Source: Candidatus Vogelbacteria bacterium CG22_combo_CG10-13_8_21_14_all_37_9 (GTDB lineage: Bacteria > Patescibacteriota > Minisyncoccia > Phycocordibacterales > XYD1-FULL-46-19). Taken from it: 12,967 bases of DNA. The stretch lies in the NCBI GenBank assembly GCA_002772495.1, contig PCSX01000012.1:6638-19604 (forward strand), written 5' to 3'. The notes beneath the pieces were generated by a model. That model ran no database searches, had not been told where the DNA came from, and saw only the letters and a list, made by a program, of their open reading frames with translations. Below are positions 6,168-12,967 of the stretch, piece by piece. The position numbers and the translations under genes are program-made. The number at the start of each line of letters is the position of its first letter. Positions within the stretch are counted from its first letter, which is position 1.

Positions 6168-8093
6168 CTAAAAAATGTTATCTGGGTCAACATTGATAAA
6201 AAAAGCTGGTGACAGTTGACGGAGCAGAATTAATAAATTTGATTCTGGCCAAGCTCCAGCTGGTAGACGTAAGAGGAGATTAGTCCAAGTGTCTGCTCCG
6301 GTCCCTAAGTTGTTAACACTATCGTAGATGATTGTTTGGTATTTAGTCAAGTGCTCATCTTTGAGAGTTTCTAGGGCTTGAGTTAAATTGTGGTTATTGG
6401 CTCGAACTGAAATCTTGATTAAAGTGGAAAAAGGCGGGTACTTTAATTTTTTTCGTTCGACTAATTCTTGACGTTGAAAATCAGCAATATTACCTTTGAG
6501 GGCAAAAGCTAATATTTTTTCGCTGGCTTCTCGAGTTTGAATCATAAAATTTTTCAAAGTCAGTTGACGGAGTCGAAGTAGAATATTAAAAATTTTCTCA
6601 TTAATTCGAAATTCGGGGATGGTAAAATAAGCATCAATACTAACAACCGCCACATTGTCAATTTTTTCTCGCAAATGAAAAAGGGCTAGTTCAGTCCCGA
6701 TTAAGATAGCTCCTGGTGATTGATAAAAAGTATTAATAATTTCTTCAGTTTTTTTAGCTAAACGTTTATGATCGCTATCTAAACGCCAAATTTTAGTATT
6801 AGGGAATAAAATATTTAATTCTGCCTCTACTTTTTCAGCTCCAAAACCCATTAAAATCAGACGATGGCCGGAACAAGTGGGACAATTATCATTAGCTGTT
6901 TGATTATGGCCACATTTATGACACAACCAAAAATGATTAGGATTTTTTTTACTGGTCTCACCTTGATGAAGGTTGAGGGGAATATGACATTTAGGACAAT
7001 CTAAAATTTGACCGCAATCACTACAGATGGTCAAAGGGTTTAAACCTCGGCGACCGGAAAAAATAAATAAATTTTCCCCTTGAGTAATAATTTTCTCGAT
7101 TAAAGTTTTTAATTCGGGACCAATCGCTTGATCAAAAATTTTTTGCTCACCAGCTAATTGCTTAGTTGGAACTAAAATTTGTTTTTGAGCACTAGAAAAA
7201 GATCGATAAGTGCTAGGGGAGAGGGGAATAAATTCTCCTTGATCTTTTCGCCAAATAGTTTCAGTCCGTAAAATAATATCGCCTAATATTAATTTAGCTC
7301 GAGAATGTTTAGCTAATCGTTCAGCAAATAATCGGGCATCAATATAAGGTCTTGTCAGTTGCTTGTAAGCCGTGGCATTTTCTCGCTCGACAATAATTGT
7401 TTTTAAATCTAAACGAGGCAGAGATAAAAATAACGGCGTGCCAATAATTAACAGGGGGTGAGGATTTTGAAGGGCTTGCTTCCAATTTTTAAGTTGATCT
7501 TTTTCGGGGGTGTCACTAGTCAAGAGGATAGTATAATTTTCAATTCCTCGAGTTAAAAGTTCAAATAGATGATGGGCATCGGCATTGGTGGGGGTCAGAA
7601 GAAAGACAGATTGTTTTTGAGCAAAATTTTCCCGAATGATTTTTTTGTACAAAGCAAAACGATCATCATCTGGTTCCTGGAGAATAAACTTCTCTAATTT
7701 AATTTGTTGATCAATTATTGTTATCTCCTTGGAGGGGCTTAAGGGTTTTAATTTACTAATTCCCTTGAGAATAGTACTAGGAGTAAAACTCCTAATCACT
7801 GAACCAAGGCTAGTAATTTGATAATTAGCTGTCTCTTCGGCAGCGGAAATAAATTCTGGTTTAAAAAAACCAGCACTTTTTACCGCCCCAATTTTTTTTA
7901 AAGAAAAATCAGATTTTTTCAGTTCAGTTTTTAAAACACTTAGGTCTTCCACTTCAATCACTAGAGCTTCAACCGTTTTTTGTCGTAGGGGAATAGAAAC
8001 CACCGCCCCTGGTTTTAGCTCTTTAGCGGAAAAATAGCTTAGATTTTCTTTAAAAAATCCTTTTTCAAGTGGGACCACTGTGACGATTTTCAT
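6168..8093 (-). CDS. priA: PriA-like primosomal protein N' with degenerate helicase motifs
   Basis: PriA restarts stalled replication forks as a DNA-binding superfamily-2 helicase. Numbered from ATG 8093 (641 residues; E. coli 732), the N-terminal fork-binding domain (VTVVPLEKGFFKENL to about 100), the RRGLNPLTICSDCG junction, the full set of eight zinc cysteines (357, 360, 366, 369, 391, 394, 404, 407), the LERRxLxYPPF-like VERKKLKYPPF and the C-terminal VDPDNIF all match PriA. The ATPase motifs do not: where Walker A (GxTGSGKT) belongs there is LQEPDDDRFALY (138-149), the DEEH box is VERENATAYK (236-245), and the QVAGRAGR motif VI is RLRQLTLKN. It is therefore probably not an ATP-driven helicase. 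I chose ATG 8093, preceded by AGGA eight bases upstream, over an in-frame ATG at 8132 whose 13 extra residues would overlap a DnaA box. First gene of priA-def-fmt. Confidence 0.88.
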   Translation of the reverse strand: MKIVTVVPLEKGFFKENLSYFSAKELKPGAVVSIPLRQKTVEALVIEVEDLSVLKTELKKSDFSLKKIGAVKSAGFFKPEFISAAEETANYQITSLGSVIRSFTPSTILKGISKLKPLSPSKEITIIDQQIKLEKFILQEPDDDRFALYKKIIRENFAQKQSVFLLTPTNADAHHLFELLTRGIENYTILLTSDTPEKDQLKNWKQALQNPHPLLIIGTPLFLSLPRLDLKTIIVERENATAYKQLTRPYIDARLFAERLAKHSRAKLILGDIILRTETIWRKDQGEFIPLSPSTYRSFSSAQKQILVPTKQLAGEQKIFDQAIGPELKTLIEKIITQGENLFIFSGRRGLNPLTICSDCGQILDCPKCHIPLNLHQGETSKKNPNHFWLCHKCGHNQTANDNCPTCSGHRLILMGFGAEKVEAELNILFPNTKIWRLDSDHKRLAKKTEEIINTFYQSPGAILIGTELALFHLREKIDNVAVVSIDAYFTIPEFRINEKIFNILLRLRQLTLKNFMIQTREASEKILAFALKGNIADFQRQELVERKKLKYPPFSTLIKISVRANNHNLTQALETLKDEHLTKYQTIIYDSVNNLGTGADTWTNLLLRLPAGAWPESNLLILLRQLSPAFFINVDPDNIF

Positions 8094-8122
8094 TAAGTTT
8101 ATCCTAACGCATTTGACTAAAC

Positions 8123-8131
8123 TTATCCACA
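8123..8131 (+). promoter_or_regulatory. Perfect DnaA box upstream of priA
   Basis: TTATCCACA matches the strong DnaA-binding consensus exactly. It lies about 30 bp upstream of the chosen priA start, where bound DnaA could affect the leftward promoter. Only this one box was seen in the window, so it is not evidence of an origin. Confidence 0.5.
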
Positions 8132-8143
8132 AACCAAAAAGGG

Positions 8144-8172
8144 TTCAGAAATACCCAATTTTGTTGTATTAT
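8144..8172 (+). promoter_or_regulatory. Possible promoter of the exported-protein operon
   Basis: TTCAGA (8144-8149) and TATTAT (8167-8172) lie 17 bp apart, with TG directly before the -10. Transcription would start near 8179 and leave a leader of about 110 nt before GTG 8288, containing an imperfect hairpin at 8189-8215. Both hexamers are imperfect. Confidence 0.4.
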
Positions 8173-8188
8173 TTAGGTAAAGTGTCGG

Positions 8189-8215
8189 TCAGAAAAAGTC
8201 GAGGTCTTCTTCTGA
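8189..8215 (+). repeat. Imperfect inverted repeat in the leader of the exported-protein operon
   Basis: TCAGAAAAAGTC (8189-8200) pairs with GTCTTCTTCTGA (8204-8215) at 10 of 12 positions around a GAG loop. It lies downstream of the candidate promoter and 73 nt before GTG 8288. It has no T-run, so it could be a leader hairpin or an operator. Confidence 0.35.
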
Positions 8216-8287
8216 TTTAATCTAAAACTAGATTTGATTTAATGAGGCAAAAGGGAATAAAGTCTTAACTTCAAATTAAAACTTATT

Positions 8288-9895
8288 GTGGCCTTAAATA
8301 ATAAAACTATTCATCTGGAATCAACTCGTTCAGCCGGGGCCCTGCCTTTTCTAGTGTCTTTATTGGTTTTTAGTTTAGCTTTTTATTTGGGTGGTGGTTT
8401 TGGTAAATTTTTTGCACCTATCTTTAGTCCTTTGGGGGAAATGGCTTTACAAGCTGACCAATTGGTAGCAACTGATTTAAATATTTTTTCTCGTCCGGCT
8501 CCAGATTTAGTTAAAGAAACTCAAGAGCCCTTAAAAACAATTCTGCCAACTAAATTATCAATTGATCCTGTTCGACAAGATTGGTCCGATCAGATTACGG
8601 GATTTAAGTATGCTCTGATTTCCTTTGGTGATTTTCTTTGGCAAAGCAGTGCTAATTGGCTATCGACTAAATTAGACCAAGGGGCTAATTCTTTAGTTCA
8701 TTTTTGGGATCAGAAATTTGTTAAGGATAAAATTTTAACAGAAACTTTTCCGGTTAAAGTCTTGAATTCTAATGTTAATATTCTCTCTGTTAGTGAAGCT
8801 AAAATCCGAATTTGGAATGAGTCACTTAATCAAGTTGGAACAAAATTAAATTTAACTTTAGGCACTCAAATTCAAAAAATAATTGACCCGATTTTAGCCG
8901 GAGGAAATAATTTAAATCAAACAACTTTGACTTTGGGCAAAACTTTAAATATTTCTGGTCACAAAATAATCTTGACTCAAATCGAAGAAACAAAAAGCGA
9001 ATTTGGTTTTGTTAATCAAAAGATCCATCAATCAGTCTTAGTTTTTAATCGAATTTTATTAAAACCAATTCAGGCGACCGTTTTAGCCCTGACTTCTCTT
9101 CCTCAAGTCATTGCTGGTCAGGTGGCTGGCTTCAGCGATCAATTTTTGGCTTTAGGAACAAAACAATTTTCTCGAGCTCTAGCTTTTAGTGATCAGTCAG
9201 TTCAATTTAGTACTGAAAAATTTTCTAGCACTATTACTTGGCCGCAGAAAATTAAATTAACGACTCAAGAGCGGATTAATGGTGGCTGGTCAGAAATAGC
9301 AATTTGGACGCGAGCAATTGAGGCTAATTCTCAACTAGGCTGGAATTATTCTCTGACGAAAGTTCAAACTTTAGCGTCGGTTCGTTTAGCGAATTTATCT
9401 CTAAGTGTACCAGAATGGCAGGCTTTCATACTTGATCGTTGGTGGGGTTTTAAAACGGGCTTGGCCACTTGGTTTAATAATACGCTTGATTTAGCTTCTA
9501 GTAATTGGCGTTATTTTTTGGGTCTTAAAGCTGATAAACAAGTTGCTTCTGTGCCGTCTGCTTTGGCTACCACTACATCGCTTGTCGAAGTTGAAGCTTT
9601 GAAAGAAAAAATTAAAACTGAAGTGCGAACAGAATTAAAACAAGAATTATCTCAAATTATTAAACAAAATACTAATAATAATATTTCCGCTTCTGGCCAG
9701 AGTGGTTTGATTGTGGCCCCTTCAACCGGTAATGCCAAAGATGATGAAGAGCTAAAAGCTAATATTGAAGCTATGTTTTCTGATCGAGTAACGGTCCAAT
9801 TTGATAGCAATCGAAAAGCTGGCGTAGTCTCTCCCGTTTTTGCTCCCCCGGGATCGGATAATTATATTTTCTTACTAGCCCCGGTTAAAAAATAA
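8288..9895 (+). CDS. Exported membrane-anchored protein with coiled coil and distinctive C-terminal domain
   Basis: A 535-residue protein I cannot name. A single N-terminal membrane segment (about 18-40, LPFLVSLLVFSLAFYLGGGF) follows a short basic/polar start, so the rest is probably extracytoplasmic. Residues 45-425 are rich in Trp, Gln, Asn and Ser with recurring amphipathic stretches and no recognised domain. Residues about 431-460 (EVEALKEKIKTEVRTELKQEL) form a charged heptad coiled coil, followed by an Asn-rich linker and a compact terminal domain (469-535) with SGLIVAPSTGNAKDDEELK, FSDRVTVQFD, AGVVSPVF and YIFLLAPVKK, which looks like an alpha/beta module. The start is GTG 8288 with no Shine-Dalgarno sequence; it is the only start in frame before the membrane segment. 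Its TAA directly abuts the ATG of the next gene, so the two are co-transcribed. A scaffold or stalk role is inferred from architecture only. Confidence 0.8.
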   Translation: MALNNKTIHLESTRSAGALPFLVSLLVFSLAFYLGGGFGKFFAPIFSPLGEMALQADQLVATDLNIFSRPAPDLVKETQEPLKTILPTKLSIDPVRQDWSDQITGFKYALISFGDFLWQSSANWLSTKLDQGANSLVHFWDQKFVKDKILTETFPVKVLNSNVNILSVSEAKIRIWNESLNQVGTKLNLTLGTQIQKIIDPILAGGNNLNQTTLTLGKTLNISGHKIILTQIEETKSEFGFVNQKIHQSVLVFNRILLKPIQATVLALTSLPQVIAGQVAGFSDQFLALGTKQFSRALAFSDQSVQFSTEKFSSTITWPQKIKLTTQERINGGWSEIAIWTRAIEANSQLGWNYSLTKVQTLASVRLANLSLSVPEWQAFILDRWWGFKTGLATWFNNTLDLASSNWRYFLGLKADKQVASVPSALATTTSLVEVEALKEKIKTEVRTELKQELSQIIKQNTNNNISASGQSGLIVAPSTGNAKDDEELKANIEAMFSDRVTVQFDSNRKAGVVSPVFAPPGSDNYIFLLAPVKK

Positions 9896-10885
9896 ATGAT
9901 TAAGTTTATTTCACAACTCAGACCTAAATCTACATCAGAGCAAAAAGAAGAAATAAGAGAGGTTAAGTTTAATTCTTTTTTAGGTTTAACTTCAGGCCTG
10001 GCTTTGGTGCTTTGGCTCTTTTGGCCAACTTTAACTTTAGGGGCTCTACCTAATGATAATGTTTTTACCATTAGTCCGGCTCGTCAAGAAATTGCTCTAT
10101 CGGCTGGTCAGTCTAAAATAGTTTCTTTGAAAATTATTAATCAGTCTACTCAAACCCAGAGTTTTAATTTAACAATTAAGGATCTTGAGGCCACTCAAGA
10201 GGGGAGAGGTTTTACTTTTAGTGATTCAAATGATTCCAATTTACCTTATCGTTTTAGTCAATTAGATGTTTCTTTACCCAGAACGATTAAAATTTTACCA
10301 GGGGAAACAAAATTTGTCCCAATCGAAATTTCGGTTCCCGCTAATTGGCCACCAGCTAGCCTTCACGGTTTGGTTAATGTCGCTTTGGACCAAAATGTTG
10401 AAGACCAATCTAATGCTAAGATTAATACCAGTGTTGGAGTAATTATTTTAATTCGTCTCAGTGGTCAGGTTGAAGAGACTGGGCAACTTCTCCGTTTTAA
10501 TGCCCTGTCTTTTTGGTTGGGAGTAAACGATCCTCTTCGTTTACAAATAGCTTATCAAAATGATGGTAATGTTTATTTAAATCCTTATGGTTTGATTACA
10601 ATTAAAAATTGGCGCGGTCAAGAAATAAAGACTGTTTTTTTAGATCCGTGGTTTATTTTACCCCAAGCGATTAGAAATCGAGAAGTCTCAATCGCTGGTC
10701 CAAGGGGTCGGTGGTGGCCTGGCTGGTATCGAGCGGAACTAAAACTTAATCTAGGTTTTAATAATCAGATTAGTTCCAGTCAAAGTTATTTTATAGTTAG
10801 TCCTCGTTTAATTTGGAATTTAACGGCCTTAGCTATTATTTTAGGTGGTCTTTATTTAGGATTTAAAGCTCGTAAACATGATTAA
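9896..10885 (+). CDS. DUF916/WxLIP-like membrane-anchored beta-sandwich protein
   Basis: A 329-residue exported protein. A basic N-terminus precedes a membrane or signal segment at about 29-50 (LGLTSGLALVLWLFWPTLTLGAL). The region 55-155 starts FTISPARQEIALSAGQSKIVSLKIINQS and includes LPGETKFVPIEISVPANWP, the Ig-like pattern of DUF916 (WxL-interacting protein) and related chaperone-like beta-sandwiches. A second beta domain (about 160-300) includes LRLQIAYQNDGNVYLNPYGLITIKN. A C-terminal membrane helix (about 304-325) is followed by basic KARKHD inside the cell, the WxLIP layout. In Firmicutes WxLIP proteins partner WxL proteins on peptidoglycan, and here the next gene encodes a WxL-like protein. 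The ATG immediately follows the upstream TAA, and the end overlaps the next gene by 8 nt. Family assignment is by pattern only. Confidence 0.75.
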   Translation: MIKFISQLRPKSTSEQKEEIREVKFNSFLGLTSGLALVLWLFWPTLTLGALPNDNVFTISPARQEIALSAGQSKIVSLKIINQSTQTQSFNLTIKDLEATQEGRGFTFSDSNDSNLPYRFSQLDVSLPRTIKILPGETKFVPIEISVPANWPPASLHGLVNVALDQNVEDQSNAKINTSVGVIILIRLSGQVEETGQLLRFNALSFWLGVNDPLRLQIAYQNDGNVYLNPYGLITIKNWRGQEIKTVFLDPWFILPQAIRNREVSIAGPRGRWWPGWYRAELKLNLGFNNQISSSQSYFIVSPRLIWNLTALAIILGGLYLGFKARKHD

Positions 10886-11681
10886 ATTAAAACGATTTAT
10901 TTTAATTAAAAATTATTATTCGAAAAAACAAAATTTTTCGGGTCGGAAATTGTTCATTCCAGTATTTAGTCTTTTGGCTTTAAGTTTGGCTTTACCAGCC
11001 TTAGCTTATGTCGCTAGTAGTACTAATTATCGACTACAGTCGGATAGTTTAAATTTTGCGGGTAATCTTTCCACTTCTAGTTCTTATAATTTACAGGATA
11101 CTTTTGGTGAATCGGGAACTGGGACTTCTTCTAGCGCTACTTATAATCTTCACGCTGGTTATCAAGCGATGAATAGCGATGTTTCTTTGACCGTTTCCGC
11201 ACCGGGAAATGTGACCCTTTCACCAGCGGTTGATGCTAAAATTGGAGGTAGTGCTACTGGTCAAGCGATTTGGTCGGTAATGACTGATGATAGTGCTGGT
11301 TATACTATTACTCTAGCCGCTGATACTAGTCCAGCTCTTAAATCCAGCACCGATTCTTTTGCCGATTATTCAAGTAGCCCTTCTTTTACTTGGTCGGTAA
11401 CTTCAGCTAATGCTAATTTTGGCTATAGTGTTTTAAGTACCGATGCCGCTAGTGCTTTTTTGAATAATGGTAGTGCTTGTAATATTGGTTCGACTAATAC
11501 CGCTGATCGTTGTTGGCGGGGCTTATCGACTTCTGCCGTTACGGTAGTTAGTCGCAGTACGGCCAATAATCCAAGTGGGATTACTTCGACTGTTAAATTC
11601 CAAGCTGAAGCCGGCTCTGGTCGAGAAGTGACGGCAGGGACTTATAGTGCCACCGTTAATGCTATTGTAACCGCCAATTAA
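10878..11681 (+). CDS. Secreted WxL-like surface protein with 19-residue Tyr repeats
   Basis: A 267-residue protein with a long basic N-terminus and a signal peptide (core LFIPVFSLLALSLALPALA, 25-43, cleavage likely after ALA). Residues 48-98 contain three repeats in which Tyr51-RLQ, Tyr70-NLQ and Tyr89-NLH are spaced exactly 19 residues apart, a style I associate with CPR surface proteins. The rest (101-267) is a Ser/Thr/Ala-rich beta domain starting VSLTVSAPGNVTLSP, with two WSV motifs (132-134 and 172-174) exactly 40 residues apart, a probable disulfide Cys201-Cys212, and a final strand AGTYSATVNAIVTAN like the end of WxL domains. A canonical Trp-x-Leu pair is not present, so it is WxL-like at most; a pilin-like subunit is the alternative. 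The ATG overlaps the stop of the upstream gene. Confidence 0.75.
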   Translation: MIKLKRFILIKNYYSKKQNFSGRKLFIPVFSLLALSLALPALAYVASSTNYRLQSDSLNFAGNLSTSSSYNLQDTFGESGTGTSSSATYNLHAGYQAMNSDVSLTVSAPGNVTLSPAVDAKIGGSATGQAIWSVMTDDSAGYTITLAADTSPALKSSTDSFADYSSSPSFTWSVTSANANFGYSVLSTDAASAFLNNGSACNIGSTNTADRCWRGLSTSAVTVVSRSTANNPSGITSTVKFQAEAGSGREVTAGTYSATVNAIVTAN

Positions 11682-11682
11682 G

Positions 11683-12967
11683 ATGAAACAAAACTCTTAT
11701 CTCATTTTTCTGACCACTTTTTTCTTCAGTCTTCTTTTGATAGCTATTTTTGTCACAATGGCTTGGGCCTCTGCTACCACTTCGAGTAGTTCTTTTGACG
11801 TCTCTTTGTCGGTCAGTTGTACTTCAAATGCTTGTGATAGTGGAGGCGGTGGAGGCGGAGGCGAAGGAGGAAAAAAAATTCCTGGCTGTATGGATCCTTT
11901 AGCAAATAATTATAATGTTTCAGCAACAGTCAGTAATAATTCCTGTACCTATGATGAAGAGCCTGTTTGTACGGATCCTCTAGCAACCAATTACTACAAT
12001 CCGATTTCTAAACAATCTAATAAACAATATAATAAACAATCTAATAAACAATCTAATAAACAGCAATCTGAATCAATTGATGACCCCTGTATTTATGTAA
12101 TTCCCAATGTCACCAATTTTCAAGCTAGTTTCGATTTAGCGACTAAACAGGTTAGTCTGACTTGGACTAAACCAAATTTTCCAGCTTTAGCTTCGATCAG
12201 GATTGTTCGTTCGACTATTTCGGTCCCCATTTCTCCAGATGAGGGAGTAATCGTTTATGAAGGGACAGGGACTTCTTTTATTGATTCAGGTTTAGAATTG
12301 AGAATTCGATATTATTATACGGCTTTTGTTAGAAGTACGACGGGAGAATATTCTTCTGGAGCGGTTACCAGCGCTATCGGAGTCTTTGATCCAAAAGATG
12401 AATTACCTCCACCAATTATTACCCCTGTTTTGCCTAACGATTCTAATGACCCTTTTTCAGTTTTACCAATCGCTACCACTAAGGATCCAGTCTTGGAAAA
12501 AATTATACTGGCTAATTTTCAATTACGCCAAACTGGTGAGATAACCAAGTATTTTTCAGCGGGGTCAGTGGTGACGGTTAATGGAAATAAAGACTTAGTT
12601 TTGGCTATTGATTCCAGCTCTTTTCCTAAAGTTTTAAAAACGATTGGAGTGGTTATCTCTGATCCATCAAACCAGGGTCGGTCCTTTTCTTTTATTATGC
12701 GTCTTTCTCCTGATGGCAGTACTTATACCGCTTCCTTGGGTTCTTTTAAACGAAATGGTAATTTTCCTATTACGATCTATATTATTAACTATAAAAATCA
12801 AACAGTTAAAAAAATTGAAGGAAAATTAGCTGTCGCGGGAGTCTCTTTATTAACTAGTTCTTCGTTAACTGAAAAAATTAGTGCGGTCGCTCAACCTGTC
12901 GCAGTGGCGGCTGGTTTAGTGGTCGGTCTGTCTCAATTTGCTTTTTGGGGGATGAATATTAATTCGG
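11683..12967 (+). CDS. Large multidomain surface protein, 3' end outside the window
   Basis: The frame from ATG 11683, one base after the upstream TAA, stays open to the window edge (428 codons, incomplete). It has a signal peptide (YLIFLTTFFFSLLLIAIFVT, ending near AWASA), a Ser-rich stretch, and a Gly-rich linker (54-63). Next come two Cys-x-Asp-Pro repeats: CMDPLANNYN (69-78) closing at Cys88, and CTDPLATNYYN (96-106) closing at Cys136; the second is enlarged by a 12-nt tandem repeat. Residues about 139-235 look like a fibronectin type III domain (VSLTWTKPNFP, RYYYTAFVRS). A Pro-rich hinge follows, then a further beta domain (about 265-385). A hydrophobic segment (about 399-423, VAQPVAVAAGLVVGLSQFAF) suggests a membrane anchor with more protein beyond. 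An adhesion or surface role is inferred from the domain order. Last visible gene of the operon. Confidence 0.85.
   Translation, partial: MKQNSYLIFLTTFFFSLLLIAIFVTMAWASATTSSSSFDVSLSVSCTSNACDSGGGGGGGEGGKKIPGCMDPLANNYNVSATVSNNSCTYDEEPVCTDPLATNYYNPISKQSNKQYNKQSNKQSNKQQSESIDDPCIYVIPNVTNFQASFDLATKQVSLTWTKPNFPALASIRIVRSTISVPISPDEGVIVYEGTGTSFIDSGLELRIRYYYTAFVRSTTGEYSSGAVTSAIGVFDPKDELPPPIITPVLPNDSNDPFSVLPIATTKDPVLEKIILANFQLRQTGEITKYFSAGSVVTVNGNKDLVLAIDSSSFPKVLKTIGVVISDPSNQGRSFSFIMRLSPDGSTYTASLGSFKRNGNFPITIYIINYKNQTVKKIEGKLAVAGVSLLTSSSLTEKISAVAQPVAVAAGLVVGLSQFAFWGMNINS
12010..12066 (+). repeat. 12-nt in-frame tandem repeat (about 4.5 copies)
   Basis: AAACAATCTAAT occurs at 12010-12021, 12034-12045 and 12046-12057, with a one-base variant (AAACAATATAAT) at 12022-12033 and a decayed partial copy from 12058. 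It encodes Lys-Gln-Ser-Asn repeats within the second Cys-x-Asp-Pro module of the surface protein. Because the unit is a multiple of three, copy-number change would keep the frame. Confidence 0.9.

Noticed and set aside
8123..8131. Replication origin
   Set aside because: Only one DnaA box is present, with no box cluster, unwinding element or dnaA/dnaN neighbours.
8094..8132. Upstream ATG 8132 as the priA start
   Set aside because: The 13 extra residues (MWISLVKCVRINL) match no PriA N-terminus and overlap the DnaA box; ATG 8093 has an AGGA upstream and begins with the expected first strand.
9862..10071. Leftward open frame of 69 residues
   Set aside because: Spans the junction of two co-directional genes on the other strand; no family features.
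12010..12066. CRISPR array
   Set aside because: The repeat unit is 12 nt with no spacers and is part of a reading frame.
12326..12829. Two short rightward open frames (12326-12544 and 12644-12829)
   Set aside because: Both are out-of-frame shadows of the large surface-protein gene, whose frame is open from 11683 to the window edge and has clear domain structure.

Overview
The window is AT-rich chromosomal DNA, most likely from a member of the Candidate Phyla Radiation (Patescibacteria). The case rests on three things: compact housekeeping proteins that are shorter than their E. coli counterparts (PrmC, Fmt, PriA), almost no Shine-Dalgarno sequences, and a cluster of exported proteins built from tyrosine-rich repeats that I associate with CPR surface proteins. 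The standard bacterial code fits: no TGA is needed as a sense codon. This lineage call is inference from protein character, with no database search behind it.

Region 1 (1-1605, + strand) holds the tail of an unrecognised gene ending in a hairpin terminator, then prmC (release-factor glutamine methyltransferase). Next is a 123-residue protein of unknown function with its own extended -10 promoter, the only strong ribosome binding site in the window, and an intrinsic terminator. The prmC reading frame contains a perfect GC-rich 34-bp palindrome.

Region 2 (1700-4622, + strand) holds enolase, a membrane-anchored SIMPL (DUF541) protein, a YggU/DUF167 protein and a ribosome hibernation factor of the HPF/RaiA family. 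A long perfect hairpin at 4652-4692 separates this from the convergent cluster.

Region 3 (8093 down to 4714, - strand) is priA-def-fmt, a gene order familiar from many bacteria. def and fmt act on N-terminal formyl groups at the start and end of their cycle: Fmt formylates initiator Met-tRNA, and peptide deformylase removes the formyl group. The PriA homologue keeps all eight zinc-binding cysteines but appears to have lost the helicase ATPase motifs. A perfect DnaA box lies just upstream of its start.

Region 4 (8144-12967, + strand) starts from the divergent intergenic region. Four tightly packed genes all encode exported proteins: a 535-residue membrane-anchored protein with a coiled coil and a distinctive C-terminal domain; a DUF916/WxLIP-like beta-sandwich protein with two membrane segments; a small WxL-like secreted protein with 19-residue Tyr repeats; and a large multidomain surface protein (Gly linker, two Cys-x-Asp-Pro repeats, fibronectin-III-like domain, further beta domain, membrane segment) that runs off the window. 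Together they look like a cell-surface assembly or attachment locus, and this is the best candidate here for an undescribed system.
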